Below are positions 18,625 to 28,720 of a stretch of DNA of 64,000 bases, piece by piece. This DNA comes from Methylocystis rosea SV97 (GTDB lineage: Bacteria > Pseudomonadota > Alphaproteobacteria > Rhizobiales > Beijerinckiaceae), in NCBI RefSeq assembly GCF_000372845.1, contig NZ_KB889963.1, forward strand, positions 1,608,146-1,672,145, written 5' to 3'. The position numbers and the translations under genes were made by a program. The notes beneath the pieces were generated by a model. That model was not told the origin of the DNA and did not search any database. It was given only the letters and a program-made list of their open reading frames with translations. The stretch's first letter is position 1; each line of letters begins with the position of its first letter.

Positions 18625-21261
18625 ATGAGACCCGAACGCTATAATTTTGCCGAGTCGGAGCCGCGCTGGCAAAAGATTTGGGAAGAAAAACAGTCTTTTA
18701 AGGCAGGCGCCGGCGCTGACGCGCCCAAATATTACGTGCTCGAGATGTTTCCCTATCCCTCGGGTCGGCTGCACATGGGCCATGTGCGCAATTACTCGAT
18801 GGGCGACGTCATCGCGCGCTTCATGCGCGCCAGGGGTTTCGACGTCCTGCATCCGATGGGGTGGGACGCGTTCGGCCTGCCCGCCGAAAACGCCGCGGCG
18901 CAGACCGGCGCGCATCCGGCGCAATGGACCTACGCCAATATCGCGGCGATGCGGGCGCAGCTCAAAACGCTGGGGCTGTCGCTCGACTGGTCGCGCGAGA
19001 TCGCGACCTGCGATCCCGAATATTACGGGCGCCAGCAGAAGCTTTTCCTCGATTTCCTGAAAGCCGGCATCGTCGACCGCAAGAAGTCGAAAGTGAATTG
19101 GGACCCCGTCGACATGACCGTGCTCGCCAATGAGCAGGTGATCGACGGCCGCGGCTGGCGTTCGGGCGCGCTCGTCGAGCAGCGCGAGCTGACGCAGTGG
19201 TTCTTCAAGATCACCGACTATTCGGAAGAGCTGCTCTCCGCGCTCGACGATCTCGAGCGCTGGCCCGACAAAGTGCGGCTCATGCAGCGCAACTGGATCG
19301 GGCGCTCGGAAGGCATGCTCGTGCGCTTCGCGCTCGCCCAGCCGCTCGGAGCAACACAAGAAATCGAAGTCTTCACCACCCGCGCCGACACGCTGTTTGG
19401 AGCGAAATTCGTCGCGCTCGCCGCGGACCATCCGCTGGCGAAGGCCGCCGCGCAGAAGGACCCGGCGCTCGCCGCCTTCGCCGAGGAGTGTCGGCGCGGC
19501 GCGACGTCCGCGGAAGCGATCGAGACCGCGGAAAAGATGGGCTACGACACGGGGCTGCGCGTCGTTCATCCGTTCGACCCGAACTCGACGCTGCCGGTCT
19601 ATGTCGCGAATTTCATTCTGATGGACTACGGCACGGGCGCGATCTTCGGCTGCCCCGCGCACGACCAGCGCGACCTCGATTTCGCGACGAAATATGAACT
19701 CGGCTTCAAGGTCGTCGTCTGCCCGGAAGACCTCGTTCCTCAAGAGCTCGAAAAGCAGATTGCGACAAGCGGCGAAGCCTTCGAGGCCGAGGGGAGGCTG
19801 GTCAATTCCGGCTTTCTCGACGGCATGACCGTGCCGCAGGCGAAGGACGACGTCGCGAACCGTCTGACGACGACGGCGCTGTTTGGCCATCCCCAAGGCG
19901 AGCGGAAGGTGAATTACAAGCTGCGCGACTGGGGGATTTCGCGCCAGCGTTATTGGGGTTGCCCGATCCCGATCATCCATTGCGAGACCTGCGGCCCGGT
20001 GCCGGTTCCCGAGGCCGATCTGCCGGTGCGGCTGCCCGACGACGTCTCCTTCGACCAGCCCGGCAATCCGCTCGATCGCCACGCGACCTGGAAAAATGTC
20101 CCCTGTCCCACTTGCGGCGTGCCGGCGCGGCGCGAGACCGACACGATGGACACGTTCGTCGACTCGTCCTGGTATTACGCCCGCTTCGCCGATCCGCATA
20201 ATGAGACGGCGCCGGCGAGCGCCGAGGCGCTCGCGCGCTGGCTGCCGGTCGATCAATATATCGGCGGCATCGAGCACGCGATTTTGCATCTTCTCTATTC
20301 GCGCTTCTTCGCGCGCGCCATGCGCGACAGCGGCCACGCCGCGGTGGCGGAGCCCTTCGCCGGCCTCTTCACCCAGGGCATGGTCGTGCATGAGACCTAT
20401 CGCGCGCCGGACGGCCAGTGGGTCGCGCCGTATGATGTCCGGATCGAAGCCAAGGACGGCGGCCGCCGCGCCTTTCTCGTCGACGGCGACGTGGAGATCG
20501 GCATCGGCCCGATCGAAAAAATGTCGAAGTCGAAGAAGAACACGGTCGATCCCGACGATATCGTGGCGAGCTATGGCGCGGATACGGCGCGCCTCTTCGT
20601 CCTGTCCGACAGCCCGCCCGATCGCGACGTCATCTGGTCGGACGAAGGCGCGCAGGGCGCATGGCGCTTCGTGCAGCGCCTGTGGCGGCTGACCGGCGAA
20701 CTGGGGCATGTGGCCGCGCCCGTTGGTGCCGAGCCGCTGGCGGCCTTTCACGATCTCGCGCTCGCCGTGCGCAAGGCGACGCATCGTTCGATCGCCCAGG
20801 CGAGCGAAAATATCGAGCGGCTGCGGTTTAACAGCGCTATCGCCCGCATCCGCGAATTCGCCAATGAGCTGACGAGCGCGCTCGACGCCGTGACCGAAAC
20901 GCCCGTTCCGGACGATCTCGCCTTCGCCTTCCGCGAGGCGGCGGACGCGCTCATTCGGCTTGTCGCGCCGATGACGCCGCATGTCGCCGAGGAATGCTGG
21001 GCCGATTTGGGCCACAAAGGTCTGGTTGCTGAAGCGTCTTGGCCGGCGGCCGATCCTACCCTGTTGGCCCAGGAGATGATAAGCCTGCCGGTGCAGGTCA
21101 ACGGCAAAAAGCGCGCCGAAATTCTTGTCGCCCATGACGCCGACGAAGAAACGATTCGCAAAGAGGCTTTGGCGCAAGATGGCGTTCAGCGCGCCATGGA
21201 AGGCAAGCCGCTGAGGAAGTTCATTCTCGTTCCGAAAAGGATCGTCAATGTGGTCGTTTAG
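18625..21261 (+). CDS. leuS: leucyl-tRNA synthetase
   Basis: Charges tRNA-Leu. The 878-aa enzyme is full length. The HIGH signature is in [18 protein letters not shown], the CP1 editing domain lies in the middle, with the expected zinc-type CETCGP and CPTCG cysteine pairs, and the KMSKS loop is [15 protein letters not shown]. The anticodon-binding domain and a C-terminal LeuS-specific domain end in the tail VNVVV. The ATG at 18625 fits the family N-terminus ([16 protein letters not shown]); a TTG at 18604 is possible. It overlaps lptE by 14 bases and heads a leuS-lptE-holA unit seen in many alphaproteobacteria. Confidence 0.97.
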   Translation: MRPERYNFAESEPRWQKIWEEKQSFKAGAGADAPKYYVLEMFPYPSGRLHMGHVRNYSMGDVIARFMRARGFDVLHPMGWDAFGLPAENAAAQTGAHPAQWTYANIAAMRAQLKTLGLSLDWSREIATCDPEYYGRQQKLFLDFLKAGIVDRKKSKVNWDPVDMTVLANEQVIDGRGWRSGALVEQRELTQWFFKITDYSEELLSALDDLERWPDKVRLMQRNWIGRSEGMLVRFALAQPLGATQEIEVFTTRADTLFGAKFVALAADHPLAKAAAQKDPALAAFAEECRRGATSAEAIETAEKMGYDTGLRVVHPFDPNSTLPVYVANFILMDYGTGAIFGCPAHDQRDLDFATKYELGFKVVVCPEDLVPQELEKQIATSGEAFEAEGRLVNSGFLDGMTVPQAKDDVANRLTTTALFGHPQGERKVNYKLRDWGISRQRYWGCPIPIIHCETCGPVPVPEADLPVRLPDDVSFDQPGNPLDRHATWKNVPCPTCGVPARRETDTMDTFVDSSWYYARFADPHNETAPASAEALARWLPVDQYIGGIEHAILHLLYSRFFARAMRDSGHAAVAEPFAGLFTQGMVVHETYRAPDGQWVAPYDVRIEAKDGGRRAFLVDGDVEIGIGPIEKMSKSKKNTVDPDDIVASYGADTARLFVLSDSPPDRDVIWSDEGAQGAWRFVQRLWRLTGELGHVAAPVGAEPLAAFHDLALAVRKATHRSIAQASENIERLRFNSAIARIREFANELTSALDAVTETPVPDDLAFAFREAADALIRLVAPMTPHVAEECWADLGHKGLVAEASWPAADPTLLAQEMISLPVQVNGKKRAEILVAHDADEETIRKEALAQDGVQRAMEGKPLRKFILVPKRIVNVVV

Positions 21262-21877
21262 CAAAGCGGCAGTCGGCAATCGGCAATCGGCATTCGGACG
21301 ACTGCCGACTGCCGACCTGCCGATTGCCCGGTTCCGGCGCTTGGCGATGATGTGCGCAGCGCTGCTCGCCCTGCCGCTCGCCGGCTGCATCCAGCCGCTT
21401 TATGCGCCGGCAGGATTTGGGCTCGACTCCGCGCCGCTGGCGGCCGAGCTGCAGTCGATCGCGGTCGACGAAATTCCGCAGCGGCTCGGCCACTATGTCC
21501 GAAATGAGCTGATTTTCGGCCTGAACGGCACCGGTTCGCAGCCGCCGCCGCACTATAGGCTGATGGTTGTGCTCCGCGAGCGCGTGCAGACGCCGATTCT
21601 CGACACCGTGACCGGCCGCGCCACGTCGGCGACGGTGATCGTCGACGCCGAATATCGGCTCGTCACCATCCCTGATGAGGTGGAGGTCACGAAAGGCATC
21701 GCTTTCAACGTCGCGAGCTACGATCGTTTCTCGAACCGCTTCTCCAATGTGCGCGCCGCACGCGATGCAGAGATCCGTAACGCGCGGGTCATCGCCGATT
21801 CGATCCGCACCAGAATCGCCACCGTGCTCGCCACGCGCCTGTCGTCTGTCCCGGCTCCCGCCGTCGTTCGCTATTGA
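21248..21877 (+). CDS. lptE: LPS-assembly lipoprotein LptE (alphaproteobacterial type)
   Basis: Probable outer-membrane lipoprotein that plugs and supports LptD during LPS insertion. The lipobox LPLAGC sits at about residues 42-47 of the long form, the Cys being the lipidation site. The mature domain matches the family by size and by its position between leuS and holA. The N-terminal 30 residues upstream of the hydrophobic segment are encoded by an inverted-repeat DNA element (21267-21331) and supply the basic RFRR before the signal core. Starting at the internal ATG near 21347 would leave a signal peptide lacking basic residues. The long start overlaps leuS by 14 bases, which suggests coupling. 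The family call rests partly on synteny. Confidence 0.82.
   Translation: MWSFSKAAVGNRQSAFGRLPTADLPIARFRRLAMMCAALLALPLAGCIQPLYAPAGFGLDSAPLAAELQSIAVDEIPQRLGHYVRNELIFGLNGTGSQPPPHYRLMVVLRERVQTPILDTVTGRATSATVIVDAEYRLVTIPDEVEVTKGIAFNVASYDRFSNRFSNVRAARDAEIRNARVIADSIRTRIATVLATRLSSVPAPAVVRY
21267..21331. repeat. inverted repeat inside the 5' end of lptE
   Basis: The left arm carries CGGCAGTCGGCAATCGGCAA with an extra CGGCATTCGG, and the right arm carries CCGACTGCCGACCTGCCGAT. The arms are near-complementary and each contains shorter tandem CGGCA-type units. The length keeps the lptE frame open. It looks like an intergenic palindrome captured in the signal-peptide region. Confidence 0.7.
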
Positions 21878-21902
21878 GGGCGGAGGCGGACGATAGCGCC
21901 TC

Positions 21903-22928
21903 ATGACGGCGGTCAAGAGTCGCGACGCCGAACGCTTCATCGCCGCGCCGCCCGAGGGCGTCTTTCTTTTCCTGGTCTTCGGCTCCGACGCGGGCATGGT
22001 GCGTGAGCGCGCGCTCGCGCTTGTCGAGAAGCGGGTCGACGATCGCCGCGATCCTTTCCAATTCGTCGAGATGAGCGGCGATGGCGTCGCCTCCGACCCG
22101 CTTGCGCTTCTCGACGAGGCCAACACCACGCCGCTCTTTGGCGGACGGCGCGCCATCCTCGTCGAGACCGGCGGCAAATCCGTCATTCCGGCGCTGACGT
22201 CGCTTATCGGCGCGCCGCCGGCGCATTGCACGGTGGTGCTCACAGCTGGCGCGCTCAGACGCGACGCGCAGCTGCGCAAGCTGGTCGAGGGCGCCAAGCA
22301 GGGCGCGGCGATCGAGTGCCAGCCCGACGCGGAAGCGGATTTGCAGGCGCTGATCGAGCGCAGCCTGCGCGACGCCGGCCTTGTCGCCAGTCCCGAGGCC
22401 CGCGGCCTGCTGCTCGGCGCGCTTGGGGAAGACCGGCTGATGAGTCGCGCCGAGCTTGAAAAGCTCGCGCTCTATATGCACGGCCGCGAACATGTCGAAG
22501 CACAGGACGTTGAAGCGATCGTCGCGCATGCCTCGAACATCGCGTCGGATCGCATGGTGACGGCGGCTTTCGCGGGCGCCGCCGATATCGGCGCTGCCCT
22601 CGACGCCTATTTCGCGCAGGACGGCGACGCGCAGCAGCTTGTCATCGGGGCGCTGCGCTACGCCGTGGCGCTTCACCGCGCCCGTCTCGCCATGGAGCGC
22701 GAGGGCGGGCGACCTGACGCCGGCGTTTCGGCGCTGATGCGCGCGGGCTTTGGCTTCATGCACCGCGCGCTGATGGATGAACAGCTCAAGAGCTGGTCAT
22801 CCGCGCGTCTCGGCGCGCTGATCGAGCCGCTGCGCGCCGCGCAGATGCGGGCGCGCGCCAACGCCGGCGTGGCGCAGATGGAGGCCGAGCGCGCGCTGTG
22901 GAACGTCGCGCGCGCGGCGCGGCGATGA
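21903..22928 (+). CDS. holA: DNA polymerase III delta subunit
   Basis: Clamp-loader delta subunit that opens the beta sliding clamp. The 341-aa protein has the expected three-domain layout. The N-terminal AAA-like domain lacks a functional P-loop and carries the segment FLVFGSDAGMVRERAL, typical of delta subunits. A middle lid follows, and the C-terminal collar has the QLVIGALRYAVALHRARLA region. It begins about 25 bases after lptE and completes the leuS-lptE-holA set. It ends 10 bases before the convergent GST gene. Confidence 0.93.
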   Translation: MTAVKSRDAERFIAAPPEGVFLFLVFGSDAGMVRERALALVEKRVDDRRDPFQFVEMSGDGVASDPLALLDEANTTPLFGGRRAILVETGGKSVIPALTSLIGAPPAHCTVVLTAGALRRDAQLRKLVEGAKQGAAIECQPDAEADLQALIERSLRDAGLVASPEARGLLLGALGEDRLMSRAELEKLALYMHGREHVEAQDVEAIVAHASNIASDRMVTAAFAGAADIGAALDAYFAQDGDAQQLVIGALRYAVALHRARLAMEREGGRPDAGVSALMRAGFGFMHRALMDEQLKSWSSARLGALIEPLRAAQMRARANAGVAQMEAERALWNVARAARR

Positions 22929-22938
22929 GCGGGCGGCG

Positions 22939-23592
22939 TCAGTCCCGATCCGGCGCGCCGAGCGGAAAATAAGCGCGATAAGGTCTTGCTTCGTCCACGG
23001 CTCTCGCGAAGGAGGGACGCGCGAGCAGCCGCTGGCGATAGGCCATTACATTGACCAGCGCGTTGTCGATGGGGTGCGCCCAGTCGGCGTAGAAAAGCGC
23101 GGGCGCCGCCGCGCAATCGGCGAGCGAGAAATCCTCTCCCGCCGCCCATTCGCGAACTTTCATCTTCTCGTTTAGCCAGCCGTATGCCGTGTCCAGCGCC
23201 CGACGCGCTTCAGCGACTCCAAATGAATCGCGATCTTCTTCCGCGCGCAGACGATCCAACACGATTTTCTGCATTGGCGTCATGATGTAATTGTCGAAGA
23301 ACCGATCCATGAAGCGGACATCGACCGCTGCCTGCCGGTCCGTCGGCAGGAGAGGGCTTGGGCCAGGATGATGGAGGTCGAGGTATTCGATGATCACGCT
23401 GGCCTCCACAACGCTGCGATCATCATCGAGCAGAAGCGGAAAGCGTTTGATCGGCCAAAGCGCGGCCCATTCCGCTGCCGCCTGCTTGTCTTCGAGCGAG
23501 CGAAACTGGAAAGCCGTGTCGTTCTCATAAAGCGCAATGAGCGCCTTTTGCGTGTAGGACGAAAACGGATGGCCATAGAGCGCGAGCGTCAT
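22939..23592 (-). CDS. glutathione S-transferase family protein
   Basis: A 217-aa GST. The N-terminal thioredoxin-like domain starts MTLALYGHPFSSYTQKALIA, with the Ser of the first helix available as the active-site residue, and has the glutathione gamma-glutamyl motif VVEASVIIEYL. The C-terminal helical domain begins about residue 90 and contains DFSLADCAAAPALFYADW, the usual N-capping motif. It is the last gene of a three-gene unit; its ATG overlaps the stop of the DUF1428 gene by four bases (ATGA). Substrate unknown. The operon is probably induced through the divergent HxlR regulator. Confidence 0.92.
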   Translation of the reverse strand: MTLALYGHPFSSYTQKALIALYENDTAFQFRSLEDKQAAAEWAALWPIKRFPLLLDDDRSVVEASVIIEYLDLHHPGPSPLLPTDRQAAVDVRFMDRFFDNYIMTPMQKIVLDRLRAEEDRDSFGVAEARRALDTAYGWLNEKMKVREWAAGEDFSLADCAAAPALFYADWAHPIDNALVNVMAYRQRLLARPSFARAVDEARPYRAYFPLGAPDRD

Positions 23593-23945
23593 GACGCGCT
23601 TTCGTCGAGCAGGACGCTGAAGCCGCCGAAGATCATGCGCTTGCCGTCGAATGGCATCGGCATGTCCTTCATGCGCGGGTCTTCGTGCATTTTCTTGTGC
23701 GCCGCGTCGCGCACGTCTTTGGACGGCCACAGAACCCACGAGAACACGACGTTTTCGCCGTTCTCGGCGGCGACGGCGCGTTTGAAGTCGGTGACTTTGC
23801 CGTCGGGCACGTCGTCGCCCCAACATTCGACGACGTGTAGCGCGCCCCACTCCTTCATGATGGGCCACATCTGCGCGGCGGCCTTATGGTAATCTTCCTT
23901 TTTGCCCGTTGGCACGGGAATCACGAAACCGTCGACATAGCTCAT
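23589..23945 (-). CDS. DUF1428 family protein
   Basis: A 118-aa soluble protein of the DUF1428 (YbaA-like) family with a ferredoxin-like dimeric alpha-beta barrel fold. The N-terminal MSYVDGFVIPVP and the central HVVECWGDDVPDGKVTDFKR are characteristic, as is the FSWVLWPSKDVRD stretch. Function is not known. Its start overlaps the VOC gene stop by four bases, and its stop overlaps the GST start by four, so the three are translationally coupled. The upstream frame extension to 23999 is antisense-like and not used. Confidence 0.9.
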   Translation of the reverse strand: MSYVDGFVIPVPTGKKEDYHKAAAQMWPIMKEWGALHVVECWGDDVPDGKVTDFKRAVAAENGENVVFSWVLWPSKDVRDAAHKKMHEDPRMKDMPMPFDGKRMIFGGFSVLLDESAS

Positions 23946-24376
23946 TGCGTCGCTCCTTCTTTCTGACACGCCTTCGACGCCGCCTCGGCGTCCATCCACA
24001 TAATCTCCCAGATATGACCGTCGAGATCTTCGAAGCTGCGGCCATACATGAAGCCGAAATCCTGGGTCGGCGTGGGATCCGCCGCGCCGCCGGCGCGCGT
24101 CGCCTTTTCAACGACGGCGTCAACATCGGCGCGGCTGTCGGCCGAAATGCAGATCAGAACTTCGGCGCTCATATGCGCATCGGCGATCTGTTTCGTCGTG
24201 AATTGCCGAAACTTCTCATGCGTCAAAAGCATCGCATGAATGGTGTCTGAGAAAACCAGGCAGGACCCGGTGTGGTCGGAGAACTGCGGGTTCTTCCTGG
24301 CCCCGACCGCCTCGTAGAAAGCGGTCGCCCTGGGCAGATCGGCGACCGGAAGATTGATGAAAATAAGCTTGGACAT
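23942..24376 (-). CDS. VOC family (glyoxalase/bleomycin-resistance-like) protein
   Basis: A 144-aa protein of the vicinal-oxygen-chelate superfamily, first gene of the VOC-DUF1428-GST operon. It opens MSKLIFINLPVADLPRATAF and ends with the second module's DLDGHIWEIMWMD, where the His and Glu belong to the metal site in enzymatic members. The subgroup resembles PhnB/YaeR-like proteins of unknown substrate. A GGAG-type site precedes the ATG. Placement with a GST and opposite an HxlR regulator suggests handling of a reactive electrophile, which is inference. Confidence 0.88.
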   Translation of the reverse strand: MSKLIFINLPVADLPRATAFYEAVGARKNPQFSDHTGSCLVFSDTIHAMLLTHEKFRQFTTKQIADAHMSAEVLICISADSRADVDAVVEKATRAGGAADPTPTQDFGFMYGRSFEDLDGHIWEIMWMDAEAASKACQKEGATQ

Positions 24377-24432
24377 GGACGCTCCTCAAACCGCCGTTGC
24401 CGAACCTACCGCAGAAGTTATAAAATGCAACG

Positions 24433-25134
<702 letters not shown>

Positions 25135-25137
25135 GGA

Positions 25138-25827
25138 TCACGCCGCGCTGGCGAGGCTTTCGAAAAGCCCGCGGCCGTCGGTTCCGCCGACGAGCGCGTC
25201 GATGAGATTTTCGGGATGCGGCATCAGGCCAAGCACATTGCGCCCGTCCGAATAAATGCCGGCGATATCGTTGCGCGAGCCGTTGGGATTGGCCTCGCCA
25301 CCGACCTTGCCGGCGGAGTCGCAATAGCGGAAGGCGACGAGGCCTTCGCCCTCCAGACGCTCGATCGTCGCATCGTCGGCTTCGTAATTGCCCTCGCCAT
25401 GCGCGATGCAGACTTCGATCGTCTGACCTTTTGCGTATTGCCGCGTGAAGGCTGTGTCGTTGCGTTCGACCCTCAGATGCTGCATCCGGCAGACGAAGCG
25501 CAAATTGGCGTTGCGCATCAGCACGCCCGGCAGAAGCCCGCTTTCGCAGAGAATCTGGAAGCCGTTGCAGACGCCCAGCACCAGTCCGCCGCGCGCGGCA
25601 TGCGCGCGCACCGCATCCATGATGGCGGCGCGGCCTGCGATGGCGCCGCAGCGCAGATAATCGCCGTAGGAAAAGCCTCCGGGCAATACGACGAGGTCAG
25701 TCCCGGCGGGGAGCTCGTGGTCGGCGTGCCACAGCATCGATGGCGGGCACCCGGTCGCCTGCGTCAAGGCGCGGGCCATGTCGCTTTCGCGATTGGAGCC
25801 GGGAAAAACGACGACGGCGGATTTCAT
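25138..25827 (-). CDS. purQ: phosphoribosylformylglycinamidine synthase, glutaminase subunit
   Basis: Supplies ammonia from glutamine to PurL in the fourth step of de novo purine synthesis. The 229-aa protein is a class I glutamine amidotransferase. The oxyanion-hole region [16 protein letters not shown], the nucleophile elbow [12 protein letters not shown] with the catalytic Cys, and the His/Glu of GLMPHPEN are all present. Its ATG shares one base with the purS stop. PurL is not in the window. It ends three bases from the convergent HxlR gene. Confidence 0.97.
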   Translation of the reverse strand: MKSAVVVFPGSNRESDMARALTQATGCPPSMLWHADHELPAGTDLVVLPGGFSYGDYLRCGAIAGRAAIMDAVRAHAARGGLVLGVCNGFQILCESGLLPGVLMRNANLRFVCRMQHLRVERNDTAFTRQYAKGQTIEVCIAHGEGNYEADDATIERLEGEGLVAFRYCDSAGKVGGEANPNGSRNDIAGIYSDGRNVLGLMPHPENLIDALVGGTDGRGLFESLASAA

Positions 25828-26063
25828 CACAGATCGATCTGATAGTTTTCGATCACGGTATTGGCGAGCAGCTTCTCGCAGGCCGCCTGCAACTGCGCCT
25901 TGGCGGCGCTGGCGTCGGCGCCGGCGAGCTCCACGTCGAACACCTTGCCCTGCCGCACGCTCGCGACGCCTTCGACGCCAAGCGATTTCAGCGCGCCTTC
26001 GATCGCCTTGCCTTGCGGATCGAGGACGCCGGATTTGAGGGTGACGACGACGCGAGCTTTCAT
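25827..26063 (-). CDS. purS: phosphoribosylformylglycinamidine synthase, PurS subunit
   Basis: Small 78-aa bridging subunit that dimerises and joins PurQ to PurL. The sequence [20 protein letters not shown] followed by [10 protein letters not shown] is typical of PurS. It shares a one-base stop/start overlap with purQ, a sign of coupled translation. It is separated from purC by an inserted Uma2-type gene, and 68 bases lie between that gene's stop and the purS start, enough for a separate ribosome-binding site or promoter. Confidence 0.96.
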   Translation of the reverse strand: MKARVVVTLKSGVLDPQGKAIEGALKSLGVEGVASVRQGKVFDVELAGADASAAKAQLQAACEKLLANTVIENYQIDL

Positions 26064-26131
26064 GCGCTATTCCAACTTCAGAAGATGGCGGAACGGTTAC
26101 TGGCTCGACGCGCGAAGCGCAAGCCGGCGCG

Positions 26132-26695
26132 TTAGAGCAGACCCGTGCCGCGGTAAATCTCGCGCAAGTTGATGCACGCGCCGATGACGGGCAGGTCGAG
26201 CACGCTCTCCGCTGTCTCGAAACGGCGTTCGGTGAAGCCTTTGGCGCGTTCGAAGGACACGACTTCAAGCGCATCTTGCGCGATCACGACATATTGCAGG
26301 AGCGAGGGCAGGGAGGCGTAGGCTTTCCGTTTCCACCGCAGGTCGTAGTTGGCGGTCGACGGGGAAAGAATTTCGAAGGCGACGATCATGTCGTCGCATT
26401 CGATCCCTGTGGCGGTCTGCGGACGGACGAGCACATCGGGCACGGGGACGCTCATGGGGGAGATACGTACGCCGATGCCAGGCACTACCGCCCAAACTGC
26501 ATCAGTTTCCCGGGCGAATCGGCCGAGCGCTACGATCAAATTGCTGGCAATGATCTGGTGAAGAAAACTTGCCGACGCGTTCAAAACCGGCTCCCCTTCG
26601 ATCAGCTCCCATTTTTCGTCGTCGGGACGCGTCGCGGTGAACGCGAAGAATTCCTCCGCGCGCATCGGACCTGAATCGAAATGAGGAACGCCCAT
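26132..26695 (-). CDS. Uma2 family (PD-(D/E)XK-like) putative endonuclease
   Basis: A 187-aa protein of the Uma2/DUF820 family. The core matches: [18 protein letters not shown], then [10 protein letters not shown] with the catalytic Asp, then [19 protein letters not shown], whose E-x-L, S-P-S-T, D and K make up the PD-(D/E)XK-like metal site. The predicted fold is nuclease-like; no biochemical role is established for most members, which often occur as scattered accessory genes. It lies between purC and purS on the same strand, 20 bases behind purC, so it is probably co-transcribed. The start at 26695 gives the usual family length; the longer frame to 26944 is the purC overlap. Confidence 0.85.
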   Translation of the reverse strand: MGVPHFDSGPMRAEEFFAFTATRPDDEKWELIEGEPVLNASASFLHQIIASNLIVALGRFARETDAVWAVVPGIGVRISPMSVPVPDVLVRPQTATGIECDDMIVAFEILSPSTANYDLRWKRKAYASLPSLLQYVVIAQDALEVVSFERAKGFTERRFETAESVLDLPVIGACINLREIYRGTGLL

Positions 26696-26715
26696 GGCGG
26701 CCCTTTGGGATTTTC

Positions 26716-27480
26716 CTACTGAACGAGCTTCGGCGCGCCGGTGCGGATCGTCTCGTTTTCCTGCATGATGCCGAGACGGCGCGCGACTTCGGTATAAGCC
26801 TCGACCAGCCCGCCCAAATCGCGGCGGAAGCGATCCTTGTCGAGCTTGTCGTTCGACTTGATATCCCACAGCCGGCAGCTGTCGGGCGAAATCTCGTCGG
26901 CGACGACGATTCGCATCATGTCGCCTTCCCAAAGCCGACCGCATTCCATCTTGAAGTCGACGAGGCGGATGCCGACGCCGAGGAAAAGCCCGGAGAGAAA
27001 ATCATTGACGCGGATGGCGAGCGCCATGACGTCGTCGATCTCCTGGGGAGTCGCCCAGCCGAAGGCGGTGATATGCTCCTCGGACACCATCGGATCGTCG
27101 AGCGCGTCGTTCTTATAATAGAATTCGATGATAGAGCGGGGCAGCTGCGTGCCCTCTTCCATCCCGAGACGCTTGGCCAGCGAGCCGGCCGCGACATTGC
27201 GCACGACGACTTCGAGCGGAATGATTTCCACCTCGCGGATGAGCTGCTCGCGCATGTTCAGCCGGCGGATGAAGTGGGTCGGCACGCCGATGCTGTTCAA
27301 ATGCTGGAAGATATATTCGGAGATCCGGTTGTTGAGCACGCCCTTCCCGTCGATCACCTCGTGTTTCTTCGCGTTGAAGGCCGTGGCGTCGTCCTTGAAG
27401 TGCTGAATCAAAGTGCCGGGCTCCGGGCCCTCATAGAGGACCTTGGCCTTGCCTTCGTAGATGCGGCGTCGGCGGTTCAT
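26716..27480 (-). CDS. purC: phosphoribosylaminoimidazole-succinocarboxamide synthase
   Basis: Joins CAIR and aspartate to SAICAR with ATP in purine synthesis. The 254-aa enzyme is full length for the family. It starts [20 protein letters not shown], then [19 protein letters not shown], and the central substrate-binding [15 protein letters not shown] and the late [12 protein letters not shown] motif are intact. The ATG at 27480 fits the family; the frame runs open to 27630 in an unrelated stretch. It leads the purC-Uma2-purS-purQ series, with purL absent. Confidence 0.97.
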   Translation of the reverse strand: MNRRRRIYEGKAKVLYEGPEPGTLIQHFKDDATAFNAKKHEVIDGKGVLNNRISEYIFQHLNSIGVPTHFIRRLNMREQLIREVEIIPLEVVVRNVAAGSLAKRLGMEEGTQLPRSIIEFYYKNDALDDPMVSEEHITAFGWATPQEIDDVMALAIRVNDFLSGLFLGVGIRLVDFKMECGRLWEGDMMRIVVADEISPDSCRLWDIKSNDKLDKDRFRRDLGGLVEAYTEVARRLGIMQENETIRTGAPKLVQ

Positions 27481-27821
27481 TGGGATCAACCGGGGCTTGA
27501 GGAAGTCCATGTGGCGGGTCGTCGCTCCTCCGAAGTGTGAACCCATGCCGGCTTCTGGGTGGGAGCGGCGGCGGGCGTGCGCCCTGCCGCGAGCACCGGC
27601 GGTCCTAGCGTCTTTGGCGGCCAGTGACAAGCCGACAGGGCACTCTATCGCAAAGGGAAAGACGATACAATGAAACTGAGAGGGCGGCGGCCCACCGTCG
27701 CCGTCGCCGTGTCAGTCCTTCGCACGCGTCGGCGCCCGTAATTTGAGCATCTGGTCGATGATTTTCCGACCGCGCCCGCTCGCCCCTGCGACGCTCATGG
27801 CGCAAACGGAAGCGTCCTTGG
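27481..27821. other. intergenic stretch, nothing identified
   Basis: The 341 bases upstream of purC hold no convincing gene, RNA or known riboswitch that I can see. It must carry the purC promoter. A short AT-richer patch lies near 27640-27680. Confidence 0.4.
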
Positions 27822-28091
27822 CTATTTCCAGCCGGCCTTCTTCTCGCAGTCCTGCTGGGCCTCGGGATTGGCCTTTTCCCATTGGGTGACGGACCGGGTT
27901 TCGTTGTCGTCCATCTTCTCGTTCATGCATATGCAATATGCGCGGATAATGTCGGGCGTTCCGCCTTCCTCGCCTTTGTTATCGCTGATGCACTGATTGA
28001 TCCATTTGAGGTCGTCGCTCGTCATTTTCTGAGCGAAGGCCGGGCTCGTAAGCGCCAAGGCGAATAACATAGCGCATGCAAATTTCTTCAT
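27822..28091 (-). CDS. small exported protein, unknown
   Basis: An 89-aa protein with a textbook signal peptide (MKKFACAMLFALALTSPAFA, cleavage after AFA). The mature 69-residue part has four cysteines, in CISDNK, YCICMNEK and DCEKK, enough for two disulfides, and is otherwise acidic and helical. I do not recognise the family; it resembles small periplasmic proteins of alphaproteobacteria with a CxC motif. GGAG sits 8 bases upstream of the ATG. No functional neighbour is obvious. Confidence 0.75.
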   Translation of the reverse strand: MKKFACAMLFALALTSPAFAQKMTSDDLKWINQCISDNKGEEGGTPDIIRAYCICMNEKMDDNETRSVTQWEKANPEAQQDCEKKAGWK

Positions 28092-28360
28092 GAAACGCTC
28101 CTGCGGTGTCTGATGGCCGGACGGAAAACACTACGCCTCGACAAATAGCCGCACCGGCGCGCTTATTGCAATTCGGCGCGGCGCGCGGCTCTGTTCGCGC
28201 TCGCACCGTGGCGGGCAGGGGCGGGGGGCGGTTTCGTCGTGGCCAGGATCACGCTTTCCGGCATTGGCTTTGCGCGCGAATACGCATATATCGAGCCCAC
28301 GCCGATGCGGCGCATGATCGCCGAGTCCTGATTATAAGAACAACCCGGCCGAGGATGGAC

Positions 28361-28684
28361 ATGAGCACGTTCGACCAGCGCGAAGATTCCTTCGAAAAAC
28401 GCTTTGTCCATGAAGAGGAGCTGCAGTTCCGCGCCGAAGCGCGCCGCAACAAGCTGCTTGGCCTCTGGGCGGCCGAAAAACTCGGCAAGACAGGCGCCGA
28501 GGCGCAGGCCTACGCCGACGCCTTGGTCGCTGCGGAAGTGACCGCCGACGCCGATGAGCGGGTCGTGGCTTTGGTCAAGAAGGATTTTGAAGCGGCGGGC
28601 GTGAACCAGTCCGAGCATCAGATCCGCCGCACCATGGACGAGATGCTGACCAAGGCGAAAGCCGAGATCAAGTCGGGCCAGTAA
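28361..28684 (+). CDS. DUF1476 protein, F1-ATPase inhibitor zeta subunit
   Basis: A 107-aa protein of the DUF1476 family, whose Paracoccus member is the zeta subunit that inhibits F1F0-ATPase hydrolysis in alphaproteobacteria. The inhibitory N-terminus (MSTFDQREDSFEKRFVHEEE), in which the helix inserts into the catalytic interface, is well conserved, followed by a four-helix region with the RNKLLGLWAAEKLG segment. The start at 28361 has GAGG about 6 bases before it; an ATG two codons upstream is possible. The gene stands alone with xerC 36 bases downstream. Confidence 0.92.
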   Translation: MSTFDQREDSFEKRFVHEEELQFRAEARRNKLLGLWAAEKLGKTGAEAQAYADALVAAEVTADADERVVALVKKDFEAAGVNQSEHQIRRTMDEMLTKAKAEIKSGQ

Positions 28685-28720
28685 CGGGCCTTTATTCATT
28701 TTCTTGGGCGATAGTCGCTT

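Noticed and set aside
18451-21390. A 979-codon open frame antisense to leuS
   Set aside because: It mirrors leuS on the opposite strand, has low-complexity Arg/Gly/His-rich sequence and no family signature. GC-rich genomes leave such frames open by composition.
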